DNA of 64,000 bases from Notospermus geniculatus (lineage: Eukaryota; Nemertea; Pilidiophora; Heteronemertea; Lineidae), in contig NMRB01001081.1 of the NCBI GenBank assembly GCA_002633025.1, positions 83,223 to 147,222 on the forward strand, given 5' to 3'. A program made the translations under genes and the position numbers. The notes below the pieces were generated by a model that saw only the letters and a list, made by a program, of their open reading frames with translations, ran no database searches and had not been told where the DNA came from. Of the stretch, positions 1 to 13,209 are shown piece by piece; positions within the stretch are counted from its first letter, which is position 1; the number at the start of each line of letters is the position of its first letter.

Positions 1-1016
1 TATTAAGGGGGCGGTAGCCATAAGGAAGCGCACTGCAAATGGCGACTGAAAACAATTCATATTTTCTTCAAGCAAAAAGGTAGCATCGATTTCATGTATT
101 TCTATGAAATTGCTACTCTTGTTCTACACATCTGAATTGTAAACGATGTGCTTTCATCTTTCATTAATCAGCTAATTAAGCAAACAATGAGACCCCCCAT
201 TTGACTTTTTCGTCATAGATTTCTCGGCAACAACGCGACTGGGACCTGGCGTTTTATCACAAAATGTTGGGGAATACATATGTGCAGGTGCCGACGTTGA
301 GATAATTTGCAAATTCTAATTCATAGTAATGATAATTATGTAATTTGTGCCAAAAATTGGTCAAAAATGAACTTTTTGAATATATCCCGAATCCTGTTGA
401 ATAGTGAAAAAATCTCAACGTCGCGCCCTGCGCACAAATTACTGCTGCCAAATGAAAAGAAACCACTGAAGTGCGATGCCTGATGGACGAGAAAAGTCTT
501 CCTAAAATTTTCATATTTTGGCCTAAACACGCCTACGCTTTTCGAAATACGCGGGCTATTAAAGTAACATCCTTATTGTCATTGAAATAGGCCTATGCGC
601 ACGGACGCACCGGGTGTACAAAATCATTGTGCTGGACAATATTTTTGAAAGAGTGTAGGTTTTGGCAACGAACCATGATTAGCTTGTCCTTGACGCCTAA
701 TTTTGTTAACAATACATGGTTATTCATAAATAAGACGGTTCAACCTTCGACCGCCTATGTGGCGCAAGATATAGGCAAAATAGGCTCATGCCTATCAAAT
801 CGAGTGATATCAAAATGTATGCTCAAAAATTCGAAATAATGCTAAAATATCGAAATTTTGCAAAAAAAAAATTAAATGTCCGGGGGGCAAATGTCCTAGA
901 ATCATGAAAATACCAGGTTATTGAGATCATTTCATTTGGATATGGCCGTCTTTAAGGCTCTCATTACTGAAGGGAATGTTGCCTTTGTCGCTGAATTACA
1001 TTTTGAGTAAACTACA
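1..1016. other. No gene recognised
   Basis: AT-rich sequence with only short chance frames. Confidence 0.6.
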
Positions 1017-1390
1017 TTAAAGGGAGACATCCGAAAGATATTGTCCGGCGGGCACTTGTTGTCATTGTTTTGATTAGCGCACAGCGCCGTCTGTTAATCA
1101 GCGGTGACACTACGCTATGGCACAGGCCCCTGGAGAGCTATCAGTGAGTTTAGAACACGTATCTAACCAAAAAACCACCCCGAGCTCACGAATTCTCGGG
1201 GTGTGTTTTAAATACGTGTTGTGTTTTTTGATACGTTTGATAAGGTACGTGTTCTAAACTCACTGATAGCTCTCCAGGGGCCTGTGCCATAGCGTAGTGT
1301 CATCGTTGATTAACAGACGGCGCTGTGCGCTAATCAAAACAAAAACAACTAATGCCCGCCGGGCAATATCTTTCCGATGTCTCCCTTTAA
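1017..1390. mobile_element. Foldback element with about 150-bp arms, TTAA at both ends
   Basis: The segment begins TTAAAGGGAGACATC and ends GATGTCTCCCTTTAA. The arms stay complementary through the GTGTTCTAAACTCACTGATAG region to a loop at about 1170-1240. No coding frame lies inside. TTAA at both ends resembles piggyBac-type target sites. Confidence 0.85.
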
Positions 1391-1520
1391 GGGCCGTATG
1401 CTTGGGTCGGACTTTAGCCTAAAGTATAGCTGAAGTTAGACTTTCTCTTTGCTTGAAGCATTGAGAAAGGTCGGACTTTAATGAAAGTGTGGCTGAAGTC
1501 CCACCAAGCATACGGCCCTT
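1389..1520. mobile_element. Small foldback element abutting the previous one
   Basis: The ends are AAGGGCCGTATGCTTGG and its complement at 1504-1520. The inner part, GGACTTTAGCCTAAAGTATAG and what follows, recurs at 44179-44330, showing that the family is dispersed. Confidence 0.75.
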
Positions 1521-4500
1521 AGTAAAACCCCGCCCTTTGGTCTGTAACTTTTTCACCCCAAGCAATTGAAAGTGACACCTATCGGCGGAAACTCACACTT
1601 CCTTCATCAGCAAGCAAATTGTTCTATCTTTCCAAACACCCTGTTCTCCAAATGACTTCATTATTGAGGCGAACACGATCCTTCCCTGGTTAGCCCTGCA
1701 TTGTCTATCAACCATTGAGTTGATGAAAAGTAACCTTAACGAGGTTTTTACAGCCGCAGAGAGCTTGTTTCACTGCCGATTCAATTATAGGTGAGATTAT
1801 CAAATTATGTCGCGGAATAATGCGTACAATAAAGAGAGCGTGAATAGGCACCACTGGGGACGTATTACTCCGCGTATTTGGCATGTTGTGAATATATAGC
1901 GGTATGATGAGGAAGTGACTTGTTTTATACGTCATTATCTTTTGCCGAGGTGAGTTTAGTATAATGTATAGCGGCCCCTGGTGGCCACTTTCACGGTCAT
2001 CACTGATTGGTTGGATCGTGAAGACTATTAACAGCCATGCGGGACTTAATAGACAATATCAGGAAAAAAATATGGGGAAGAAACCAATTTGCATTGTCTG
2101 ATCCGTCTTTTTTTCGTTAAATATCATGTTGTTAATCTTTTGGAAGGGATTCCACACCAGGTTAGGTCAGTTCAAAAACTGAATTTCGAGTAACCATTGC
2201 GACACTGGTGGAATTCACACGAAGTGTTTCATTTAGAAATGAGTCCTTTAAAGGAGCACGATATGCGATGTCTTGCCGGTATTTTTACTGCCGACGTAAA
2301 GGGAGCCACCTAGCGGCAGTAATACGTACTACGAAAAACCAATAAAAAATACGTAGTACCATAAAAGTAATCAAACATAAAGGTTTAACTACGAACGATG
2401 AAGTAACTGAGGGATACACTTCATGTGTTGCCACCAGATGTCTCTCAATGCCTCAATTTAAGCTTTACGTAATAGGCAGGAGCTTCAACTTTTTTTATGG
2501 TAGTGGGGTACATGAATCTGTCAACTTGATGCCTTGAATTCCATTTCTGAGGATAACAGAGCTATTTTCAGCACAATTAGTGTTCCATGTGCAAATGTGC
2601 GTTAGTCTATTCAAATGTAGGGGCCTACACAGATGACCCAGCGCGCTCATCGTTCGTGCAGTCCTTTTGTATCATAAGATCAACAAGTCGGAATTCAACA
2701 AAATTTGCAGTAAGCATGCAGAAGGGTCTTGCCTATCATATGGAAGAGTCAGAATGCAAATCTGTTGAAGTTTAAAGGGATACTGTCCGCATTTACAAAA
2801 TGCTGAATTTGTACGTTGAACCTTTATGTTTGATTCCTTTATGAAAATGTACGTAGTACATCGGGTCCATTCGCCGACAACGTAGTTAATCCCTGAGGTT
2901 GGAGAGTGGCGCGCACTGCGATGGTGTCCCGGCGGTCGAGAAAAATTGGCAATACCGGGCTTCTTTAAGTTCACCAACAACCAGGCGATTGGCGAGAACG
3001 GAGGAGTTAACCCGTTTTGGAAGTCTGACGAGTCCATTGTGGCCAATATCAACACAAAACCATCACAAAAAACCGACTCAGAAAAACATCTTAATCATCT
3101 TAGACGGGACGCCCGAGTCCCAATCACGTGATCCGTTTAAGAATCTTGATGAGGAATAATGTCTGATGATGCGATCCCGAGGCTGATAATTACGCCTATG
3201 GCCACCAGGGGGCAGTGACTGATATCGCAGTAATTGGATTATACTAGGCTATGATACAGCAGACACGAGTTTAATGATGCTGGGGTCGTCAGAATCACCA
3301 GTGGGACTGTTTCATCGCATACAGATGCGCCGGGATTGTGAGCAAATTGCCGTTTATGGGGGCAGGGGATTAAGTTGTAGGGCCGGAGCGAAGGCCCGCA
3401 GGTCGTTTATATCTCGGTCGGCAGATAGTCAGGTTTTGCCTGGTTATGAGCTCTTATTGGTTGTAATTTGAATGGAAATAGAGGGAACTGATGAAGATGA
3501 CGAGCTAAGCAGAAGGCAAGTCTGGTGGCGGTGGAATAAGGCGCGACTTGACAACGAGCGACACAGCGAGAGAAACAGTAGCCCTGGTTACACCTTTGTA
3601 AAATACCCGTGCTTTTTGAGACACGGGTTTTTTCCGAACCAGAAAAAACACGGCGTTGACACGGCGAGCGGTTACACTACTTAAAGCTGAACTGCATGAA
3701 CAAAAACTGGAGATCCGAGCACTAAAAAAACACCACCACGCCACGGTGGTGGTCAAGAGAAATGCAAACGACCGTAAGGCACTTTCAAAACACCTCAGAA
3801 ACATGATAGACTACCAGGCTATTTGGTGGCGCCACTGTATTCACCCTGAGTCAGTCAATAGAGCAACATCAAGACATGGCATCCAGTAACTTCTGCAGGT
3901 CGAAGGCATTAGGTTCTTACCGAACCAGAGAGTAAAGTCGGTCACTATTCTATAGTATTCACGTCTTGTTGACATTCATGGTGTTACCAAAGCACCAGTT
4001 GAAAACATTTATGCATTCAAAAACAATACAACACTCATTTGACGTATATCAACGTCATCAGATATCATTATGTATAGGTTGAGGATAATTCTTATTTCAT
4101 CCCTTTGGTCATAATTACCGCAATCAATTAAATATTCTTTCTCCAAATACACACACATCGCGCGAGTCATGTATGCATTATTGCTCATATCAAGTACATT
4201 GCGTTTCTGTGAAAATATATTCAAATAACAAAACTATGGCAAAAGAAATAAAATAAGATTTATGTGCAACATGTTTGCAATGATACCTAATTGAGTTTCT
4301 GAAACTCAGACGAGTGGTGTATTATTTGTTGATGCCGAAGTTATTGCCATTGTACCACATATTTTAACTGCGCGCAAGCACTAAAGAACCCTAACCAACC
4401 TCATGCTCAAGTTCCTACGGTTTGTACTAAGTCTACCTATAGGCTCTGTCACTTGGACACTATCTCTTGATGTGTCTCGATAGAAAGCCTGAGTTTGAAT

Positions 4501-5382
4501 ACAGTGGCGCCACCAAATACGCTGGTGGTCTATCATGTTCTGGAGGTGTTTCGAAGGGCGTTTGCACTTCTGTAGACCACCATACTGCGGCGCTGTGGTT
4601 TTTGTTCATGGAGTTCAGCTTTAAAATGCGATTGGTAGGCCTAATAGGTTCCGTAACCTGGCGATAGGGGCACTGCATGTAGGCAACTCTCCATAATCAG
4701 GTGGCTACTGGAGGCGCGAAATAGCCTATACGCATACTCATCAATTTGCATCGCCGTCTGTCGGGGAGCTCGGAACTATAGGTAAGCACGGGGATTTATG
4801 TAGTGCAACCACAGCTTATGAGTCTGGTTCCCTGTGTTCCAAACAATGGGAGTCGCACACAAAAATGGCCGCATTAAAAGAAACATTACAGCTGTACACA
4901 GGTACACCAGAAAACAGGCTTGTGAAGAAAAGGTGCTGCTCCATGTCAGACTTTTCCCGCGCAAAGTTGACTCTCAATGGGCGATACACCGTTGTTTGTC
5001 CTCACGACTAGGGACTAATGAATCTGAGACGACCGCCCATAGTTTTCTACGGGCGAGTTGCCCATAGAAAGCCAACTCTCGTTGAGCAGCGCCGTTGATC
5101 AAAGTGACTAGCTGTGGTTTACTCTCACTCGACTTTGAAATCCACCCAAAACACTCTCCATTGATACATAATGACAAACATCACTAAATTATTTGTGTGA
5201 AGTGGAGTTTAATCAGGATATTAAAACATCAGTGGTCCGTTCCACCAAACCTGAGGCGCCATTAGCAAGATGAGCAAACTGAACTAGGCCACCAATGACA
5301 TGATTGTTCGTTAATGATCTCAATTATATGATTAACACCAGGAAAGTGATCCACTCTTGTCAATTCATTGCTGGTGAGTGTA
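1521..5382. other. No gene recognised; scattered inverted matches
   Basis: AATCAAACATAAAGGTT and TACGTAGTAC near 2340-2390 recur inverted near 2815-2860, and ATACAGTGGCGCCACCAAAT near 4500 is inverted near 3820-3840. These suggest old foldback elements. No convincing exon is seen. Confidence 0.5.
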
Positions 5383-5787
5383 ACTTGCTCCGCTGGCGAT
5401 AGGGGGAGCTGATACATGAAAATGGCGCCCCGAAACTTGTCCTGCTGGCGATAGGGGGAGCTAGCACAGGAAAATGGCGCCCCATAACTGGCCCCGCTGG
5501 CGGTAGAGGGAGCGAGCACAGGAAAATGGCGACCCATAACTTGTCTTGCTAGCGATAGGGGGAGCTAGCACAGGAAAATGGCGACCCATAACTTGTCCTG
5601 TTGGCGATAGGAGGAACTGGCACAGGAAAATGGCGAGAAATAAGAGAAATAAAATTCGTAATTCGTAATAATTCGGCGACCCATAACTTGTCCTGCTGGC
5701 GATAGGGGGAGCTAGCACAGGAAAATGGCGACCCATATCTTGTCCTGCTGGCGATAGGGGGAGCTAGCACGGGAAAATGGTACGCCT
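5383..5787. repeat. 52-bp minisatellite, about seven units
   Basis: A unit such as TGCTGGCGATAGGGGGAGCT plus AGCACAGGAAAATGGCG repeats about every 52 bases with few changes. It is interrupted once at about 5637-5680 by an AT-rich stretch. Open frames through it are only the repeat read as protein. Confidence 0.9.
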
Positions 5788-6970
5788 GTCTCTGGAGTGA
5801 AGAAATGAACTTGAACTTGACTTAGTGAGTCCGTGATACATGTATTACCGTATCATGTGCTGCAGATCCCCCATTGTCTATTCGCCCTGTTCATCCCACC
5901 CAGCCGAAAAATCAGTGAGAAAATTCCCGTCTGGAAAGTGACAGATTTTCTCATGGTTCCCAACATGTCGTTGTGATTTTACGCTAAACCGACCCCAAAA
6001 TGAGGGAAATCCCTCGTCTTGCACTTTTTCACATGATATCCCCGGAACGCTTGCCCCCTGACACCCGACCGGAGAAGATGAATGCAGTATGATAACACGC
6101 CATGATAGCCATTCGGTAAATCATCAACGGTTCATTAAAGACCATTCTGAGCTATAAAGGATTTATGTTAGAGTGTATTTTTTGCATAATTGGCTCATTC
6201 CGATTCATTGTGCTCGAATAATCTGATAAATCTTCCTCTTTACTTGATCTCTGGATTTTGATACAAAAGTCCCACCACTTCTGGTGGATCTTTGGGTATT
6301 AAAACACTTGAGATGTGATTGTTATGATAAGGTCGGTGTGTCTTCTAATACATCATCTCGTCAGTCCAAGCTATGGTGTCTGGGTACGTGACACGAGGCG
6401 AGCACGTGTCGCCACGGTGCTGCCACGTGTGCCACGGGGTCTCCAAAAGTGATAGGAGGGGCGGATTAGGGTCCCGCACTCTCTGAGGAATTAACAGCAC
6501 TCGAGAGACTTCAAGACGTTTCGCGTTCGTCACAAGTTTATTACAATGAAGTCATTTTGTTTAGATAGCTGGTGGAGATAATTTTCCAATTTGGTTTATA
6601 ATGGTTTTGTCATTTAGGCAGTTGTGTTGATATTTAATGGGGCCTTTCCCAAACACCGTAAGACACCAGATGGCCACATTTAAGAGAGAAAACTGCAGCA
6701 ATTCCGAAGATGGTCGCTTAACAAAATTCCCAGGCCTATGAGGTTTCTAAAGTGACCGTAGGAAAAATTCTCTGGGCTTTGGTGAGGAGCCCTCAGTTGC
6801 AGTGTGGCTCCCGGAAGACCTACTCAGAAAATTCGATGTTTTTCACACGGACGTTTCTTCGTGTGTGTCCCCGATTGTCAAGTCGCAGCTTATTCCGTCA
6901 GACAATAGTAGGGGAACACTCACAGATGACGAACATTTAAAAACGTTACACCGGCGCTCACATGCCATCA

Positions 6971-7123
6971 TTAGGGAGGTTTCGAAATCAAACGATAAAC
7001 GTAAACCTTACGACAACGTTATTTTTCATACTACACATTAACAGATTCTATATTGCATTTTCGGTACAAAATAACGTTGTCGTCAACGTTCACGTTTATC
7101 GTTTGATTTCTAAACCTCCCTAA
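6971..7123. mobile_element. Foldback element of family A (copy 1)
   Basis: Arms begin TTAGGGAGG and hold ATCAAACGATAAACG and ACGACAACGTTATTTT, mirrored at the other end. Related copies lie at 12887-13209, 22226-22387 and, partly, 38448-38519. Confidence 0.85.
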
Positions 7124-7157
7124 TAAAAGCCTTTTCGACGGTCCACTTCGTTAGTCA

Positions 7158-7506
7158 TTGGCTGATATTCATAAAAGCTAGCAAATGCTTTTGCTTCATG
7201 TTTTTGTAGTATATACATTAGAGCTCGCTGTGCAAATCTTAAAGCCCGTGTCACACTGTCCCGAAATTAGACACCCGATGGCCACACGATGGAATTTTGA
7301 ATTTCGCGTGAAGAAGGCCCCAAAGTCAACTTCCAGAATCTTGCAAATTTTCGACCCCAACCGGGGTCTTCTTCAGGCTGGCATTTACATGTATCAGTAA
7401 GATTTCCAAAAGTTTCCATAATTCGTATGGCCATCGGGTGTCAACTTCGGGACTGTGACACGGGCATAAGTAAAAGCATTTGCTAACTTTTATGAATACC
7501 AGCCAT
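7158..7506. mobile_element. Foldback region carrying a second foldback and the GACCCC hairpin
   Basis: The outer arms (7158-7190 and 7471-7506) share ATTCATAAAAGCTAGCAAATG. Inside, 7244-7468 has its own arms with GCCCGTGTCACACTG. Within that lies ATTTTCGACCCCAACCGGGG, the hairpin core repeated elsewhere in the window. Confidence 0.7.
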
Positions 7507-8049
7507 TACAGGAATTTGTAATGAATTTATATGATAAGGTAGCCATCATGAGATTCCCCCAGGGACTGTTAGCCCTCTACCTGTGACGCTATAATCACAC
7601 ATTAATGAAATACTCACAAACTTTGACAGAGTGCAGTGGCGCGCGGACCCGGCTGGTTGAACACGCTATGGCCAGCTTTGTGCGAAACAATACCTTGGAA
7701 TTAACGTTCGATTTTAGGACAGGTTTTATATTAAGTAGCGCATCAAAATTTAAAGAGAGTAAATTTTGCTTTTGTTTTGTGGAAGTGTAGCAGTTATGAA
7801 CGTAATGGTATGACACGTCGACAGTTAGAAAGGTGAAAAAATTCTAATAAAGACAGCGTACTTTTTTTTATAGTATCAGAATTGTTTTGTGATAATAGTA
7901 TCGTGATCGTGCCGTGAGACTGAGTGCCAGCATGCCAGGGTCCACTCATTCGAAACTAAAATGTGTCTGTCTGTTCAAATTTCTGCTTTTAGATGTTAAT
8001 ATCCAACACAGAGCCAAAAAACGACACACAAAATGATAAAAAACATAAA

Positions 8050-8172
8050 GTCGTCTGGAGCCGAATCTCGCAAATTTTCTACCCCAACCGGGGTCTTCCT
8101 CAGGCACTTTCTAGTAGAGCAGAAATGAATCAACTTTTTCAATAGAAATTTGCGAGATTCGGAGACGACGTT
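8050..8172. mobile_element. Foldback element with the GACCCC hairpin
   Basis: The ends read GTCGTCTGGAGCCGAATCTC and the complement of GAGATTCGGAGACGAC. The left half holds ACCCCAACCGGGGTCTTCC and GCACTTTCTAGTAGAG, the family core. Confidence 0.75.
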
Positions 8173-10186
8173 AGATTGTTACTACGATTTTCTAACTAAG
8201 ATTGTTACCTTTTTCACGGCATCATCACCGCCAATTGTTTGAGACAACCATACCCTCGTCCTAGGGCTGACGAGGGATGACGCCACGACCACAAAAGGCA
8301 CCAAGATCCCGTGTCAACAACATCAAAATTTCAACAGAATCATTCACAAACATTTGCTTTTGACACATTAGGCAATTTACCTCTTACGTAAAGAAATGCT
8401 TCAATTGTGTACAATTTAATACAATTTCCATTTAATCCTATTGAGTCATTAGCTTTTATGACTGCTGACGACGGTCAAACGATGTCTTGTTAACTTTTTC
8501 AATAGAATTTCTGTTACAGCTGCATTGTTATATTTTGATACCTCCGCATTGTTCTGTTACATCGCCATGTTTTCGTGGCGGTGAATGGGTCAGCATGTGG
8601 CGAAAACCGTTGATTTTCCATTATGAAAGTATGTGATTTTCTTACAAGTTTTTGTTAAAAGTTGCCTTTGTATGAGGAAGTCGTTTCGTCACATTTGTGG
8701 TCGGTCGCAGTGAGCTGTGTGACGCATGTCCAGCTAGCTCTTGAGTATTTTTTGTCTCGTGGCGTGACTCAATTTTCGCCTAATTTTCCTATCTCCCTCG
8801 CTTTCAAAGGAAATGATGAATTGAAACAAAGATCCTGGGTAACGTTGACGAAATGGAAAATTATTCACATGTTGATACAGCAATCACGTTAGTCTCGCTC
8901 TCTGTCACGTGTTCTATCAATTAAATTAACGAAACCATTCCGAGCTGGCGACCATATTGTTTCAAGGTGATCCTATCCCATCTGTGCCGGCGCCTAGCAT
9001 TTCCGTGTTAAGTCGTTTGCTGGCCAGAAAGTGGTTTTCTTGTTCTCAGAATCAGGTGTAGGCTATGATAGGTTCTCTCTGATTCCTAATTTAGCAACAG
9101 GGTGCTAACAAGACCAGTTATTTCCTATGGACTTGGAGACAGACCACTTGTGACATAATGCCGAAATTGCCGACCCGTCTGTTACGTTAATGACTTAGTA
9201 CTTTTGAACACGCCGTCTCTGACTTTGCTAAACAGGTAAATTATCACCTTTTATTACAGCTGGACACGGAGTTCTTGAGTTTCTTGCATTGTCTTGCTCC
9301 TTTCATAAAACGCTAACAACAAGATAAAATGTCAAAAAATAAATTGCAATTTCAGGTGTAATGATTTACTCGGTACGCAGGTCGGCCAGTAGGTGGTGCA
9401 CTGATGTGCGCTCTTTGAAGCTTCTCACTCATGTCAGCATTCAGTGACGTTTAGTCCGACGCTTTTCTGCTCGCAATCTCGTTCCAATCGCCGTTTTTTC
9501 CGTTCCGCATTTTATGATGGCTCCACTAACGAGTCTGAATGGAGATAGGTGGCGCTGTGAGGAGTTTGTTCTACTCGGTGTACACCAGTTGACACTCGCA
9601 CCGTTTGGGGTGACGTAGGGCGGTGACGTAGGGAGAAAGAGTTAGATGTCCTAGGAACTCTTCGTTACGCACTAAGGTGACTTTCGATCAGTTCCTCCTC
9701 AAAGGTCGACCACAGGTATTTCACCTGGTGATGGTAATTTCAATAATTGAAGTTAATGGGCCGAAGACCTGACGATCACGTGTCCCAGCCAGACTGAGTC
9801 AAGTGCAACGCTTGTTCATTTCATGGCCATCTGTCCCTGGCGCCGTCACAAGCATCTGGGATGCTGGCTTATGAAGGGAGCCTTCGTTTTGATTCTTTTG
9901 TTATCAATTGTTATTTATGGTGTTGAACAGGGAATAAAGTGGAATCTGCCTAAATATACCTCCTTACTCCAGGAGACTTTCACAGAGCCAAAAATTTATA
10001 AGGCGCTCCTTATGAATTTTTGATATAGCCCATCTCATAATATGTTCATCTGCTGCTGTCGTTGAGAATGGGAAACTTTACTGCCGTTAGAGGGCACCAC
10101 CAGTTAGCGGTCCTTAAAGGTCATGGAATTTGACGTCACAAGAGTTCATGCCACAACCATCCATAATGACGTGGAGGCCATGGCTT
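8173..10186. other. No gene recognised
   Basis: A short frame at 9823-10023 has a hydrophobic stretch but no family resemblance and no splice context. Nothing else is seen. Confidence 0.5.
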
Positions 10187-10583
10187 TCTGGAATTCTTTT
10201 TACTTCCTGCAGGAAGTAAAAAGAATTCCAGATGGTTTTGCACCTTGTTGCTACTTAACTTACTGCACATTATAGATCAAGATTTTTTACTTCCTGGGAT
10301 GTCTACTAGAAAGTGCCTGAGGAAGACCCCGGTTGGGGTCGAAAATTTGCGAAATTCGGAGACGACTTTTACGTATCGTACCATTTTGTGCGTCGTTCTT
10401 TGTGCTCTATGTTGGATATCTATTCCTTAATAGATGCTCAACATCCCTGTTCAAAATTCATGCAAGACCAAAGTCGTTCCCCTTTACTTTTCAACTTGTC
10501 CTTCACCAAAGACTAACATCTTGATCTATAATGTGCAGTAAGTAGCAAGTTAAGTAGCAAGGTGCAAAACCATCTGGAATTCT
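10187..10583. mobile_element. Foldback region with 46-bp perfect palindrome and hairpin core
   Basis: 10187-10232 is a perfect palindrome centred on CTGCAG. Beyond it, 10221-10276 is inverted at 10509-10583 (TTGATCTATAATGTGCAG and GGTGCAAAACCATCTGG). Between the arms, 10306-10375 carries CTAGAAAGTGCCTGAGGAAG plus GACCCCGGTTGGGGTC. Confidence 0.8.
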
Positions 10584-11542
10584 ACAGCCAAAGCCATTAC
10601 CTTCAGTTTGTACCATTTGTGAGACACATTTTGTACAAGATTTTTTATCAGGACATCTTGAAAGCTTATCTTCAATAACTAATACTTAACATCGACATGA
10701 TTGTATGGTTTACGTCCCAGTCTCCGCCTCCATCTGTGAGATGGTCGTCACGTGACTAGGTAAGTTGTAATCGGGCAAAGTCGTTAAAATGACGCAGAAA
10801 ATCTTTTGAATGCTTCAGAGGTCACTCGGTGCACGTGGCGACACCACCTCTGCGCCATGTCTGAACATTTCGGCCGCCATAAGAGATTGTAAGCCTTGTA
10901 TGGCCAAATCATAATTAATGAAGAGATTCTTGCTACATTCCATAACTTCTTGTGATATTCCAACAGAAAATGTCGGCCATTATTGCCCTACCCCCCGCGA
11001 AGTACCGACTTCCCCAACGACAGCGCTAAATGCTTCTAGAAAATGAAGAACATTAAAACCCCATCAATTCTTCGAAACACGAAACAAACCGAGCAATTTT
11101 CGTCCATTCCACCTGAATCTCCCCCAAAATAAACATTGGTGTGATTTCGGTGGATGCAAGGCGGCGGTGACATCAAAGAGACGTCTGGACACTCCAAAGG
11201 GACTTTACAATTGAAGGTGTTTAACTCTATTAAACCGATACTTTCTAACTAAGCCGAATCACATCGGTTTAATGATCGCATTCTTTAAGTTTAATCAATG
11301 TTTTGAGTTGGATTGTTAACCGCCCCTTTCTTCCTTGATTGTGAAGAATTCATGGGGACACCAGGAATGATAATGACTGCCGTTATTTTTTATGGAAGGT
11401 CCGCTTCGGCCCTGGAAACACAGCCTTGTTGTCTTTTGAAACGACGTTGATGTGGCCAACTTCATCTTGCTGGTCTGAATCCAAGCGACGCTATCTATAT
11501 ATATATAGGCCCAGCTAACGAGTAGCCCAAATGAAAGTATAG

Positions 11543-11749
11543 AGGTTCTTCACGTGACGTCACATTACCATGACGACACGATGCCGCCATATTGGCCGTC
11601 AAAATGTCCAGCGACGTCACGGGATGAACACAGCGTCAACACACAGATCGTGACATCACAATGTCATGACGTTACAGTTTTCACGTCGTCGACGGCCATT
11701 GGCCGATTCTTTGCAGTCACGTGACCATTGTGACGTAACTGAAGAACCT
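11543..11749. mobile_element. Foldback element of family C (copy 1)
   Basis: The ends are AGGTTCTTCACGTGACGTCA and its near complement. The interior is GC-rich with CCGCCATATTGGCCGTCAAA. The second copy is 20847-21050. Confidence 0.85.
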
Positions 11750-12497
11750 AAACCCATGTAGGCAAAATCGGGGTTTTGTGTCCGGACTAATATTACCGAA
11801 AAATCGTTTTTTGGCGGCCATATTTGAATTCAATATGGCGGCCGCCAGGGGACGCGAATTTTTGGGGTCCATTTTTTCATGAACCATTTTTTTCATGATC
11901 CTTAGGTACCAAATTATCTGTAGGCAGTTTCATGCTTTCTTGAAGAAGTGAAAGATCTACTAAAAAGGTGTCCAGCCCCAGAACCCCATTAACCTCGTGA
12001 AGAACCCAATTTCTCTGCAGAATTTTGAAATACGTAGGCCCCTGAATACTTTCCACGGCGCCATGCGGTCGAACTGCAATCATTACACCAGACACCTGAA
12101 TGTCCTGCCGTGTTTATTTTTTCCACACAAAAACCGATGTCTGGAAATTAGTGATTCAATTATGAAATAATGAATAAATAAAAACATATCATTCCGTCTG
12201 GATAAATAACTGACTTCCAGTTTTCAATTGTTTGTAAATGATTGTTGGGAAGAAAATACACAACACTTGAATGGATTAACATTTTAAGATTATTATAGGT
12301 AAAGATAGTCAAGAGCATCAAGAGTGCAATATCATGATGGCTGTCATCATAAAGACATTGATGTCTTAATATGCTGTCATGTATTTAGGCCTAAAACCTC
12401 TTGACCTGTTTGTACAAGTACAAAGTAGTCCATCACTTCGTTTTGTCATTTCGTCATTTTGCTGTTTTGACAAAGCCGGAATAAAAGTATAATTTTG

Positions 12498-12583
12498 GAT
12501 GGTTCCATAGTTTCCTGGGTGGTTCCATAGTTTCCTGGTTGGTTTCATGGTTTCATGGCTGGTTTCATGGTTTCATCGTTCCA
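12498..12583. repeat. 20-bp tandem repeat, four units
   Basis: GGTTCCATAGTTTCCTGGGT and a diverged form GGTTTCATGGTTTCATGGCT each occur twice in a row. Confidence 0.8.
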
Positions 12584-12658
12584 AGGTTTAGAACCTACCG
12601 AGTCGAACATGTCGCTGGCCTAAAACGTAGTTGCCAGATTGGCTACACCCCACCGTAA

Positions 12659-12766
12659 CGGTCAAATTTTTCATCAAATTTTCTAAATACGCTCAATGAA
12701 GACTTACAATTGGTTCCCTAGAGGCCCGAAATCTGAATCGCAATGGTTGAATGAAAAATTCGACCG
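12659..12766. mobile_element. Foldback element of family B (diverged copy)
   Basis: CGGTCAAATTTTTCATCAAA is mirrored by TGAATGAAAAATTCGACCG. It is related to 13049-13197 and 15114-15269 by the TCAAATTTTTCATCCAATTT core. Confidence 0.6.
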
Positions 12767-12886
12767 TTTGACATGAAAAAAATTAGGTTCAAAGCAAATG
12801 TAGGCTCTATTTATGGCACGCCTACTATCCTTGTATATACATGTAGGGCTAACCATTCAAACACACGTAACCGGGTTTTTAAACAA

Positions 12887-13209
12887 TAGGGAGTTTAAGA
12901 AATCAAACGATAAACGTTAACTTTAGGACAACGTTATTTTTTGTGCCGAAAATGCAATACACATGTACATGTATACGGTATAACCTGGTGAATTCGCAGT
13001 ATGAAAAATAACGTTGTCGTAAAGTTAAAGTTTATCGTTTGACTTCTAAGGGCCCCACACGATCAAATTTTTCATCCAATTTTTTGAAAATTCAGATTCA
13101 GGGCTTCTTAGGGCTTCAATGTATAAACCCGCATGTAGGCCTTTATTGAGCATATTCAGAAAATTTGATGAAATATTTGATCGTGTGGAGCGGGCCTTAA
13201 ACTCCCTTA
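12887..13209. mobile_element. Family A element split by a nested family B element
   Basis: The left arm begins TAGGGAGTTTAAGAAATCAA and the far end reads TTAAACTCCCTTA. The right arm (GTTTATCGTTTGACTTCTAA) is separated from that end by the element at 13049-13197. Confidence 0.8.
13049..13197. mobile_element. Foldback element of family B, nested
   Basis: The ends are AGGGCCCCACACGATCAAA and the complement of TTTGATCGTGTGGAGCGGG. The interior holds the TTTTTCATCCAATTTT and TGAGCATATTCAGAAAATT segments shared with 15114-15269. Confidence 0.8.

Noticed and set aside
2269-2960. Large foldback element
   Set aside because: Only two short blocks match in inverted order and the ends cannot be fixed; mentioned under the non-coding region only.
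5262-5770. Minus-strand frames with repeated RHFPVLAPPIASRTSYG
   Set aside because: It is the 52-bp minisatellite read as protein; the unit is not a multiple of three, so several frames alternate.
9823-10023. 66-codon frame with a hydrophobic segment
   Set aside because: There is no splice context, no family resemblance and no supporting neighbour; chance is sufficient.
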